Assembly (NCBI GenBank): GCA_021161765.1
Contig: JAGGZZ010000256.1
Location: 1 to 12,961, forward strand
Direction: 5' to 3'
DNA from: Candidatus Methanophagales archaeon
Lineage (GTDB): Archaea; Halobacteriota; Syntropharchaeia; Alkanophagales; Methanospirareceae
Length of the DNA stretch: 12,961 bases
Shown: piece after piece, positions 6,773 to 12,792 of the stretch
Numbering within the stretch: the first letter of the stretch is position 1
How the letters are laid out: each line of letters starts with the position of its first letter
Program-made: the position numbers and the translations under genes
Notes under the pieces: generated by a model
Seen by the model: the letters and a program-made list of their open reading frames with translations, nothing else
Told to the model about the DNA's origin: nothing
The model's database searches: none

Positions 6773-7546
6773 ATGGGACTTGAAATCGTGAATGACGTAA
6801 GGACCGATTATGTATGCAACCTGGTGAGAAACGGGAAGCGAGAAGACGGCAGAGGATTTCGCGAATACCGTGATATAAGCGTAGAGTGCGACGTAATAAA
6901 ACGCGCAGAAGGTTCAGCACGTGTGAAAATAGGGGATACGGACGTTTTAGTAGGCGTAAAAGTCGAACCTGGCACACCTTTCCCCGATACGCCGGATAAA
7001 GGAGTGATAATAACGAATGCGGAACTTGTCCCCCTGGCATCACCGGAATTTGAGTCCGGACCGCCGAATGAGAACAGCATACAACTCGCGAGGGTGGTAG
7101 ACCGTGGCATTCGCGGGTCGGAAGCAATAGACCTGGACAAATTATGTATAGAAGAAGGAGAGAAGGTATGGATGGTTTTTATAGATATACACGTGTTGGA
7201 TGACAACGGTAACCTGACGGATGCCGCTGCGCTGGGTGCTATTGCTTCTCTTCTGAACCTCCGCATACCTAACGAGCGCTATGGCTTAACAGGTGAAAAC
7301 ACACTGCCGATGCGGGATACACCTGTTGCGGCAACAATGGTAGAAATCGAGGGGAATATCTTAGTTGACCCGAGTTTCGATGAGGGAAATGCAGCTGCAA
7401 GCAGCGTAACGGTGATTTCAAATGCCGATGGCACGCTATCCGGCATGCAAAAGAGCGGCAGCGGCGGGCTAAAGGAAGCACAGATAGCCGAAATGGTGGA
7501 GATAGGGATAGAAAAAGCAGGGGAAATAAGGAAAAAGTATTTGTAG
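6773..7546 (+). CDS. rrp42: Exosome complex subunit Rrp42
   Basis: Non-catalytic RNase PH-type partner of Rrp41; three heterodimers form the hexameric exosome ring, and Rrp42 contributes RNA-binding surface. Seen in the 257 residues: RNGKREDGRGFREYRDISVE (19-38), DVLVGVKVEPGTPFPDTPD (57-75), RVVDRGIRGSEAIDL (107-121), a FIDIHVLDDNGNLTDAA stretch (136-152) and a C-terminal helix ending in RKKYL. The Rrp41-type Asp pair is not present, as expected. A strong Shine-Dalgarno sequence GGAGGAG (6758-6764) lies in the end of rrp41, with the ATG nine bases on. It is the last gene of the run; a repeat element follows, where other archaea often continue with rpl37ae and rpoP. Confidence 0.95.
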   Translation: MGLEIVNDVRTDYVCNLVRNGKREDGRGFREYRDISVECDVIKRAEGSARVKIGDTDVLVGVKVEPGTPFPDTPDKGVIITNAELVPLASPEFESGPPNENSIQLARVVDRGIRGSEAIDLDKLCIEEGEKVWMVFIDIHVLDDNGNLTDAAALGAIASLLNLRIPNERYGLTGENTLPMRDTPVAATMVEIEGNILVDPSFDEGNAAASSVTVISNADGTLSGMQKSGSGGLKEAQIAEMVEIGIEKAGEIRKKYL

Positions 7547-7563
7547 AGATTCCGAAAAGAATT

Positions 7564-7679
7564 AACCACAAGATTCCACAGATTTACACGAGAAAAAGCA
7601 ATTTAGATTAAAGAGCCGGAACCGTTTTTCTTCTCTCTGATTTCTGGTCTGGGGGTTAATCTTGTGAAATCTCATGGTT
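7564..7679. repeat. Dispersed inverted-repeat element, copy B
   Basis: The ends AACCACAAGATT (7564-7575) and AATCTCATGGTT (7668-7679) are inverted copies with two differences. The left end continues CCACAGATTTACACGAGA, almost the same as the left end of copy C at 8869; the right end begins GGGGGTTAATC (7651-7661), mirrored at the left end of copy A. The unique centre contains a T/C-rich run (7624-7638) that could terminate the upstream exosome operon. With flanks it accounts for most of the 253-base gap between rrp42 and TFE; no gene is seen in it. Confidence 0.72.
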
Positions 7680-7763
7680 TGTAATTTATTACTGGAATGA
7701 CTATAGATTGAAGTGTTCACATTGAGTTGGGTTAAAGAGAGAAATTACGAAAGTTTATTTTAA

Positions 7764-7800
7764 TCAAAAGTTATATTTTTTAATGGTGAAACATCACGGA
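7764..7800 (+). promoter_or_regulatory. TFE promoter, probably leaderless
   Basis: ATCAAAAG followed by TTATATTTT (7771-7779) looks like a BRE/TATA pair. Its centre is about 25 bases before the TFE start codon at 7800, so transcription would start at or within a base or two of the ATG. No Shine-Dalgarno sequence precedes the gene, consistent with a leaderless mRNA. Inferred from spacing. Confidence 0.6.
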
Positions 7801-8309
7801 TGCTCGAGACAAATAAATTCATCGTGCGGGAATATTTCAGGAAGATGATAGGGGAGGAAGGGATGAAGATAATGGAGAACGTCCCAGAGGGAGAAATAAC
7901 AGATGAGGAAATCGCAAGGTTAAGCGATACAAAGCTCACTGCCGTAAGAAAGGTTTTATACACGTTGTATGAGAATCGAATAGCCGAATACCGGACGGAA
8001 CGTGATGATACTAGTGGCTGGATAACATATCTGTGGCGCTTCAATTACGACAACATAAAAAAGATAATGAGAGACGAAGCGGATGGACTGCTAATGGGGT
8101 TAAAGAGCCAGCTAGAAGATGAACGTAAAGGGGTGTTTTACCAGTGCGGTTGTCAGCGTATTTCTTTTGAAGAAGCAGCAGCGAAAGACTTCAGGTGTGA
8201 CAAATGCAACTCGAATTTCGAATACGTGGATAATCAGGAATTAATAAAAGAGTTAGAGGGGGAAATAAAAGAGATAGAGCAGTGGAAGCGCGAGATAAAG
8301 AAAGAATAA
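7800..8309 (+). CDS. tfe: Transcription factor E (TFE alpha subunit)
   Basis: Archaeal homologue of the TFIIE alpha N-terminus, which stabilises the open promoter complex with TBP, TFB and RNA polymerase. The 169-residue protein has an N-terminal winged helix (about 1-90, with GEITDEEIARLSDTKLTAVRKVLYTLYENRIA), a linker helix, and a C-terminal zinc ribbon with Cys116, Cys118, Cys133 and Cys136, then an acidic helix. Odd: the first cysteine pair is spaced C-x-C (QCGCQ) instead of the usual two or more intervening residues, so the zinc knuckle is shorter than normal. The ATG at 7800 is chosen by the promoter spacing and by homology; upstream ATG/GTG codons at 7783 and 7786 are out of frame. The downstream HD gene overlaps it. 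Confidence 0.93.
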   Translation: MLETNKFIVREYFRKMIGEEGMKIMENVPEGEITDEEIARLSDTKLTAVRKVLYTLYENRIAEYRTERDDTSGWITYLWRFNYDNIKKIMRDEADGLLMGLKSQLEDERKGVFYQCGCQRISFEEAAAKDFRCDKCNSNFEYVDNQELIKELEGEIKEIEQWKREIKKE

Positions 8310-8839
8310 GGAGCGACTGCATACCTTTATTGAGGGAAGTTGGATGTGATGAATCGGTCGTGGAGCATTGTATAGCGGTTGCAGAACTCGCGTTGGAACT
8401 CGCTATTGATTATAACCGCCGTGAAAATCGCGCTCGTTCTCGTGGTCATGGTCGTGATAGCGTAAATGAAGAACTGGTTTTCACGGGGGCGTTGCTACAC
8501 GATATAGGCAGAGCTCGCTCGCATGGTCTGAATCACGGGTTCGTAGGTGGAGAAATAGCAAAGGAGTTGGGGCTGGAGGAGCCTGTGGTAAGAATAATTC
8601 AAAGGCACGTGGGCGCGGGAATAACAGCGGAGGAGGCAAAGGAAATGGGGCTGCCACCTGTGATTTTCATGCCCGAGACGCGCGAAGAGAAGATAGTTGC
8701 ATGTGCGGATAACCTGATTGACGGAACGAGAAGAATTGGCATAGAAGAAGCAATAGCGGATTTAAAGGCTAAGTTGGGCGATGCGCACCCTTCTATAAAT
8801 AGAACGAAGAAGCTGTATGAGGAAGTGATGGGGAGATAA
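8282..8839 (+). CDS. HD-domain phosphohydrolase (HDIG type)
   Basis: A 185-residue metal-dependent hydrolase of the HD superfamily, close to the archaeal family named TIGR00295, whose substrate I do not know. Seen metal ligands: His29 (VVEHC), His73-Asp74 (LLHDIGR), His81/His85 and His109 (QRHVG), and Asp143 (CADNLI). A GTG start at 8282 overlaps the last 28 bases of TFE. It is preferred because homologues have a short helix before the first His, and no ATG is available before the conserved region; a TTG at 8330 is an alternative. Odd: residues about 44-62 are an Arg/Gly-rich insert encoded by repeated TCGTG/TCATGG units (8425-8460), between the first helix and the HD motif. It probably shares the TFE transcript. 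Confidence 0.85.
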   Translation: MEARDKERIRSDCIPLLREVGCDESVVEHCIAVAELALELAIDYNRRENRARSRGHGRDSVNEELVFTGALLHDIGRARSHGLNHGFVGGEIAKELGLEEPVVRIIQRHVGAGITAEEAKEMGLPPVIFMPETREEKIVACADNLIDGTRRIGIEEAIADLKAKLGDAHPSINRTKKLYEEVMGR

Positions 8840-8842
8840 CAT

Positions 8843-8863
8843 TGCAAAATGCAAAATGCAAAA
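8843..8863. repeat. Three tandem TGCAAAA units
   Basis: Exact 7-base repeats at 8843-8849, 8850-8856 and 8857-8863, starting three bases after the HD gene stop codon and ending six bases before the repeat element at 8869. This is a short simple-sequence tract of unknown role and may vary in copy number. Confidence 0.8.
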
Positions 8864-8868
8864 GGGTT

Positions 8869-8992
8869 AACCACAAGATTACACAGATTTCCACGAGAGA
8901 TTAATAATAACAATCAGTCTTCAGTACTCTATTTGCTATTTTATCGCCTATTAACCCGCTATCTTGTGTTAATCTCGTGGAATCTCGTGGTT
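8869..8992. repeat. Dispersed inverted-repeat element, copy C
   Basis: The ends AACCACAAGATT (8869-8880) and AATCTCGTGGTT (8981-8992) are inverted with one mismatch. It is in the same orientation as copy B: its left end continues ACACAGATTTCCACGAGA, which differs from B at only two positions. The right end contains a perfect tandem AATCTCGTGG (8971-8980, 8981-8990). The centre (8905-8960) is AT-rich and unrelated to the other copies. It fills the gap between the convergent HD and rpl24 genes and stops six bases short of the rpl24 stop codon. Confidence 0.75.
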
Positions 8993-8999
8993 TTTTTTT
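8991..8999 (+). terminator. T9 tract at the end of repeat copy C
   Basis: Nine consecutive T on the plus strand follow the copy C right end, about 150 bases after the HD gene. A U-tract of this length is a good archaeal intrinsic terminator for the TFE-HD transcript and would limit antisense transcription into rpl24. The function is inferred. Confidence 0.45.
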
Positions 9000-9348
9000 A
9001 TCGCGACAATGCGCTTTCTCTTAGCTTATCTTTTAGTTCCAACTTTTTTATCACGACATTAGAAGGATGTATGGGTCGTGGCACTTCGGATAAATCCGAC
9101 CTCGCAACGACAACGCCTTCCACGGTTATCCGTTCGCGCTTTAAGTCCACCGTCCTTACCTTTCCTTCTTTACCCTTATCGTCACCCCGAACCACCGTTA
9201 CCGTATCACCCTTTCTCACAGGGGCATTTCTCTTCGCGTATTTGCCTTGCAGGTCTTCGGAAAGGGGCGCACTCATGAACTTGTGCCTCACATGCAAAGG
9301 CGCATTGTATCTTGCTTTCCTTTGTTTTCTCGGTTGTTTAGATTTCAT
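8998..9348 (-). CDS. rpl24: 50S ribosomal protein L24 (uL24)
   Basis: Large-subunit protein that binds 23S rRNA early in assembly and lies near the exit tunnel. The 116-residue protein opens with the strongly conserved archaeal SKQPRKQRKARYNAPLHVRHKFMSAPLS (3-30), carries the KOW motif in RKGDTVTVVRGDDKGKEGKVRTVDLKRERITVEGV (45-79), and has the PIHPSNVVI strand (92-100). Length and content are normal. Odd: archaeal rpl24 usually sits between rpl14 and rps4e in the large ribosomal operon, while here it stands alone on the minus strand between non-ribosomal genes. No Shine-Dalgarno sequence precedes the ATG, and a TATA-like element about 28 bases upstream suggests a leaderless mRNA. Confidence 0.95.
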   Translation of the reverse strand: MKSKQPRKQRKARYNAPLHVRHKFMSAPLSEDLQGKYAKRNAPVRKGDTVTVVRGDDKGKEGKVRTVDLKRERITVEGVVVARSDLSEVPRPIHPSNVVIKKLELKDKLRESALSR

Positions 9349-9409
9349 CTCTTTTCAATTATTAAAGTATTGGAATATAAAAGGATGCGTGATTTGAGGG
9401 GGCTTACTT
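9349..9409. promoter_or_regulatory. Divergent promoter region, rpl24 and the reductase gene
   Basis: A 61-base spacer with AATATAAAA at 9374-9382, which reads as a TATA-like element on the plus strand and as TTTTATATT on the minus strand. From its centre the rpl24 ATG is about 29 bases away and the reductase ATG about 32. On the plus strand GAGGGGG (9396-9402) is a Shine-Dalgarno sequence seven bases before the ATG at 9410. If that site is used, the plus transcript must start upstream of it, perhaps from the AT-rich TTATTAAAG at 9359-9367. Confidence 0.5.
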
Positions 9410-10675
9410 ATGCGTGAATACGATATTGTCGTGGTGGGCGGCGGTCCAGCGGGATGTATGGCAGCGAAATATGCAGCAAAGGCAGGAGCTTCTACGCTGA
9501 TTATAGAAGAGAATTCCGCAATAGGCGAGCCCGTTCAGTGTGCAGGGCTCATAAGCAAGCGAGCAATAGAAGAAAGCGAACTGAAAAACATCGGGTCGTT
9601 CGTAAACTGCGAGTTGAAAGGGGCAATTGTTCATTCGCAATCGCATGAGCTAAGGATAGAATCACCAACACCCGATAAGAGGGCTTTTGCCATAAGGCGG
9701 GATATTTTTGATAAGGAATTGGCGAGAGCCGCAATGGACGAAGGTGCGGAGTTAATTTTGAACAGCAAAGTAAAACATGTGAAGAAGGGGGGAGAGAGGG
9801 AGGGGGCAAAGCTAACGATACTGGCTGCTGCTACTACTACCAGCACAGGTGTAAATTTAGAGGAAAATGGGATAAAGGCAAACGTGGTCATTGGCGCTGA
9901 TGGCTGGAGAAGCGGAATAGCCCGAATAGCGGGGCTAACCGTCACAAAAAACTTCCTGAACTGCGTGCAAATAGAAGGGCAGTATGAAATACACGAACCC
10001 GTTGCAGATATTTTCGTGGGCAAAACCATTGCGCCGGGTTTCTTCGCATGGGTCATCCCGATTGGCGAAACCACGGCTCGAATCGGTCTTTGCATAGACA
10101 AGAGGTTTTCACCGCATCCAAATCCTCTACCGTTTTTAAAAAGAATTTTATCCGAGCATCCAATCATCGCAGCGAAATACAAAGGCACACAATCAAAGTT
10201 TACTGCGGGGGCAATTCCCATTCCGACGGAAAGGCAGAAGGCCGTAAAAACCGAGGATGGTACAGGAATACTGCTGGTTGGTGATGCCGCGGCTCAGATC
10301 AAACCAGTCACAGGCGGAGGCGTGTACTACGGGATGAAGTGCGGTAAGATAGCAGGAGAAGCCGCAGCAAGAGCATGCCTGGAAAGAAACATGGAACTGC
10401 TGGACGGATACGAAAAACGGTGGCAGGAGGAAATAGGAGCGGAGATGGCTTTTGGACTGAAGATTCACCGGTTGAGGTGTGCTCTCGGCGATAAGGATTT
10501 TGATAGGATGTGTCAGGCATTGTCAAAATACGACATGATACAGCGAATAACGAATCGTGGGGATATGGATTATCCTTCCTTTGTGTTTCATGAGCTGTTA
10601 AAGAATCCAAACATCTTCATGTTAATGGCGAAAAGCATCATAAAATATTTATATGCAAAGCGAAAGATAAGGTAA
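9410..10675 (+). CDS. Geranylgeranyl reductase family flavoprotein
   Basis: Probably a digeranylgeranylglycerophospholipid reductase, which saturates the isoprenoid chains of archaeal membrane lipids using FAD; the family also contains other isoprenoid reductases, so the exact substrate is open. Seen in 421 residues: the FAD-binding GGGPAGCMAA (10-19) and acidic end of the second strand (IIEEN, 31-35), the subfamily motif PVQCAGLIS (41-49), GADGWRSGIAR (162-172), and LLVGDAAAQIKPVTGGGVYYGM (288-309), the second FAD contact. Odd: residues about 127-150 form a low-complexity insert (GGEREG then AAATTTSTG) from a G-rich run followed by GCT/ACT triplets (9786-9847), in a region that is usually a short beta hairpin. 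First gene of the operon that ends with dapA. Confidence 0.88.
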   Translation: MREYDIVVVGGGPAGCMAAKYAAKAGASTLIIEENSAIGEPVQCAGLISKRAIEESELKNIGSFVNCELKGAIVHSQSHELRIESPTPDKRAFAIRRDIFDKELARAAMDEGAELILNSKVKHVKKGGEREGAKLTILAAATTTSTGVNLEENGIKANVVIGADGWRSGIARIAGLTVTKNFLNCVQIEGQYEIHEPVADIFVGKTIAPGFFAWVIPIGETTARIGLCIDKRFSPHPNPLPFLKRILSEHPIIAAKYKGTQSKFTAGAIPIPTERQKAVKTEDGTGILLVGDAAAQIKPVTGGGVYYGMKCGKIAGEAAARACLERNMELLDGYEKRWQEEIGAEMAFGLKIHRLRCALGDKDFDRMCQALSKYDMIQRITNRGDMDYPSFVFHELLKNPNIFMLMAKSIIKYLYAKRKIR

Positions 10676-10693
10676 ATAGAGGGCTTAGACAAA

Positions 10694-11164
10694 ATGGCAA
10701 GGATGTATGCAAGGAGAAGGGGAAAATCGGGCTCTACGAGGCCCATTAGCTCCAGCCTGAGGGAAACGGCACCTGAATGGGTGGACATGACAGCGAAAGA
10801 AGTGGAGAAGAAAGTGGTCGAGTTATACGAGGGTGGGCTTTCGACAAGCGGGATAGGGATACTGCTGAGGGATAACTATGGCGTGCCAAGTGTTGCAGAG
10901 GTTACGGGGAAGAAGGTAACGGCGATATTAAAGGAACAGGGTATTGCAGGGCAGCTACCTGAAGACCTCCAGAATTTGATGCGAAGAGCATTGAGAATAA
11001 GAAAACACCTCGGTGTGAATAAGCACGACGTGCATAATAAAAGAGCGCTGCAGTTAGCCGAATCAAAGATAAGAAGGCTTGGGAAGTATTATAGGAAGGA
11101 GCACGTGTTACCTGAGGACTGGAAATACAAGCCTGAAATTGCCGAATTTGACATGAGAGGATAG
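10694..11164 (+). CDS. rps15: 30S ribosomal protein S15 (uS15)
   Basis: Small-subunit protein that binds the central domain of 16S rRNA. The 156-residue protein has the archaeal/eukaryotic N-terminal extension (MARMYARRRGKSGSTRP, then APEWVDMTAKEVEKKVVELY, 26-45) and the core S15 fold with LNxL-like LQNLMRRALRIRKHLGVNKHDVHNKRALQLAESKIRRLGKYY (92-133). Length is close to that of other archaeal S15 proteins. It starts 18 bases after the reductase gene; GAGGG at 10679-10683 is the likely ribosome site. It is followed 24 bases on by a small membrane protein gene. Confidence 0.95.
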   Translation: MARMYARRRGKSGSTRPISSSLRETAPEWVDMTAKEVEKKVVELYEGGLSTSGIGILLRDNYGVPSVAEVTGKKVTAILKEQGIAGQLPEDLQNLMRRALRIRKHLGVNKHDVHNKRALQLAESKIRRLGKYYRKEHVLPEDWKYKPEIAEFDMRG

Positions 11165-11174
11165 GGTAAGAACA

Positions 11175-11182
11175 GAGGTGAT
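11175..11182 (+). promoter_or_regulatory. Strong ribosome binding site GAGGTGAT
   Basis: A full-length match to the archaeal anti-Shine-Dalgarno sequence six bases before the ATG at 11189, identical to the site before psmA. It is good evidence that the small membrane protein downstream is a real, well-translated gene. Confidence 0.7.
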
Positions 11183-11188
11183 AAAAAA

Positions 11189-11440
11189 ATGAAAGAATAT
11201 GGAGAGATATTGTTGGGGGTTGTGTTAGCGGTATTGGGCGTAGCGGGGATATGGTACTTCCGAGCAGAGGTGTTGGCGGTCATATTAGGGGTTATTGGCA
11301 TAATCGTGCTGATGGTGGGAGCAGTATTTCTGATGATAGGCATAAGTGACGTGAGAGAAAAGGGAGAAGAAGAGATAGAGATGGGCGAGATGGGGGTCGC
11401 AGCGGAGAGTAGAACAGAAGAGGAGGAAAAGAGTGAGTAA
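11189..11440 (+). CDS. Small two-helix membrane protein of unknown function
   Basis: An 83-residue protein I do not recognise. Two hydrophobic helices (about 7-24 and 28-52) are joined by a short WYFRAE turn and followed by a strongly acidic tail (about 55-83: EKGEEEIEMGEMG, EEEEKSE). The helices are glycine-rich (GVVLAVLGVAG, VILGVIGIIVLMVGAVFLMIG), which suggests tight packing or oligomerisation. It is clearly coding: it has a perfect Shine-Dalgarno sequence and sits inside the operon 24 bases after rps15 and 2 bases before eS17. Its position between two ribosomal protein genes hints at coordinated expression with growth; no specific role can be claimed. Confidence 0.82.
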   Translation: MKEYGEILLGVVLAVLGVAGIWYFRAEVLAVILGVIGIIVLMVGAVFLMIGISDVREKGEEEIEMGEMGVAAESRTEEEEKSE

Positions 11441-11442
11441 CA

Positions 11443-11670
11443 TTGGGGACGATTAAACCGACATATGTAAAGAAGCTGGCGAAACAACTGTTGAAGGAAG
11501 TAGCGGAGTGCACTGATGACTTCGAGCTAAATAAGAAATTAGTGGACGAATATACAAACGTAGAGAGCAAAGGAGTAAGAAATAGAATAGCAGGGTATAT
11601 AACGCATAAAAAGAAAGGGAGAGGGGCGGAGCCTGAGTTGGAGCCAGAGCCGCGCATAGCATTAGCATAG
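11443..11670 (+). CDS. rps17e: 30S ribosomal protein S17e (eS17)
   Basis: Archaeal/eukaryotic small-subunit protein. The 75-residue product has the family N-terminus MGTIKPTYVKKLAKQLLKE (1-19), FELNKKLVDEYTNVESKGVRNRIAGYITHKK (27-57) and little else, as expected for eS17 (about 60-70 residues). It uses a TTG start two bases after the preceding stop codon, supported by the conserved MGxIxPTY beginning and by GAGTGAG at 11431-11437 as a weak ribosome site. A stronger GAGGAGG lies about 20 bases upstream. Odd: a short acidic Pro-Glu tail (EPELEPEP) extends beyond the usual end. The pairing of eS17 directly upstream of dapA is one I recall from methanosarcinal genomes. Confidence 0.92.
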   Translation: MGTIKPTYVKKLAKQLLKEVAECTDDFELNKKLVDEYTNVESKGVRNRIAGYITHKKKGRGAEPELEPEPRIALA

Positions 11671-11676
11671 GTTGAA

Positions 11677-12573
11677 ATGTTGAAGATAGAAGGTGTGTAT
11701 CCAGCGCTTATAACGCCTTTCACGGCGGATGGCGGTGTAGATAAGGAAGGATTGAGGAGGCTCGTGGAGTACGTAGTAGAAGGTGGTGTAGCGGGGATAG
11801 TCCCGTGCGGTACGACCGGCGAATCCGCAACACTATCTCATAAAGAGCATGAGGAAGTGATAGACGTGGTGGTGGACTGCTCAAAAGTGCCGGTGATTGC
11901 AGGTACGGGGTCGAACAACACAACGGAAGCGGTTGAATTCACGAAACATGCGGCGGATGCGGGTGCAGACGCCTGCCTTTTGATTACGCCGTATTACAAC
12001 AAACCGAACGTAAAAGGTTTGAAGGAACATTTCAAGCGGATTGGCGATTCGGTGGAGATACCGCTGGTTTTGTATAACATACCTTCGAGAACGGGACAAA
12101 ATGTAAGTGCGGGGACGATGGTGGAGCTTGCTTCAGAGGTTACTAATATAAAGGGTGTAAAGGAGGCTTCGGGTGATTTGAAGCAGGTAGGCGCGATTAT
12201 AAGGTCGGTTGCGGAACAGGGTTTGGACTTTACGGTTGTTGCGGGTGACGATTTTCTCACGCTGCCGATAATGAGCTTAGGCGGTAAGGGTGTGATTTCA
12301 GTGGCTGCGAATATCGCGCCGCGGGAGATGACCGAGATGGTGGCTGCGATGTTGAAAGGCGAGGTGGAGAAGGCGAAGGGGATTAATATCAGGCTATTTC
12401 CACTGTTTGAGGCGATGTTTCTGGAGACGAATCCGATACCCGTGAAGCGCGCGGCGGAGATGATGGGCTTGTCAGCAGGGCACGTCAGGCTTCCGCTGGG
12501 GGCGCTGAGTGAGGATAATGAGGAAAAGTTGAGGAAGGTGCTGGAGAAGCTTGAGATGGTAGGCGGGGCATAA
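11677..12573 (+). CDS. dapA: 4-hydroxy-tetrahydrodipicolinate synthase
   Basis: Condenses pyruvate with aspartate semialdehyde in the first committed step of lysine/diaminopimelate synthesis. The 298-residue TIM-barrel protein has the full active site: GTTGES with Thr46-Thr47, Tyr107 (LLITPYYNKP), Tyr133 and Arg138 (LYNIPSRTG), and the Schiff-base Lys162 (GVKEASGD). These correspond to Thr44/45, Tyr107, Tyr133, Arg138 and Lys161 of the E. coli enzyme. Arg138, the usual marker of true DapA among related aldolases, is present. It starts six bases after eS17 with an AGGTTGA purine run just upstream. It is the last gene of the operon here; dapB does not follow within the window. Confidence 0.95.
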   Translation: MLKIEGVYPALITPFTADGGVDKEGLRRLVEYVVEGGVAGIVPCGTTGESATLSHKEHEEVIDVVVDCSKVPVIAGTGSNNTTEAVEFTKHAADAGADACLLITPYYNKPNVKGLKEHFKRIGDSVEIPLVLYNIPSRTGQNVSAGTMVELASEVTNIKGVKEASGDLKQVGAIIRSVAEQGLDFTVVAGDDFLTLPIMSLGGKGVISVAANIAPREMTEMVAAMLKGEVEKAKGINIRLFPLFEAMFLETNPIPVKRAAEMMGLSAGHVRLPLGALSEDNEEKLRKVLEKLEMVGGA

Positions 12574-12792
12574 AAGTAGCAAAACGACAGAAATATATAC
12601 TCATGTAAGTAATTAATAGAGATTTGAATAAGATTAAAAGTCCGTTGGATATGTGGGGCGGGAAGACATGAGCGAGTACATCCAAAAGGGGTATATACGC
12701 AATGCAGATATAATGAATGCCAATTCAGGATGATATGCGCATTGCGGATATAGATGTACCTATTGCGATAGATGGTGATAATAATGGAGGGG
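12574..12792 (+). other. Intergenic stretch with TATA box, degenerate repeats and tiny reading frames
   Basis: No confident gene is visible. AAATATATAC (12591-12600) is a good TATA box placed just after dapA, so a transcript may start near 12620. A degenerate direct repeat of about 40 bases starts at 12698 and again at 12738 (CGCAATGCAGATATA against CGCATTGCGGATATA), and CGCAATGC/GCATTGCG (12698-12705, 12739-12746) are exact inverted copies. Two tiny reading frames exist: 21 codons from ATG 12668, preceded by GGGCGGGAAG, and 28 codons from ATG 12717 whose TAA stop falls at 12801-12803 within the palindrome that follows. Either could be noise. Confidence 0.35.

Noticed and set aside
994..8992. 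CRISPR array suggested by recurring AACCAC and CACGAGATT motifs
   Set aside because: The copies are far apart, inverted relative to one another and not regularly spaced, and there are no cas genes. They fit terminal repeats of a dispersed element.
8849..9397. Plus-strand frame of 182 codons opposite rpl24
   Set aside because: It is opposite rpl24, starts inside the TGCAAAA tandem repeat, and reads through repeat copy C.
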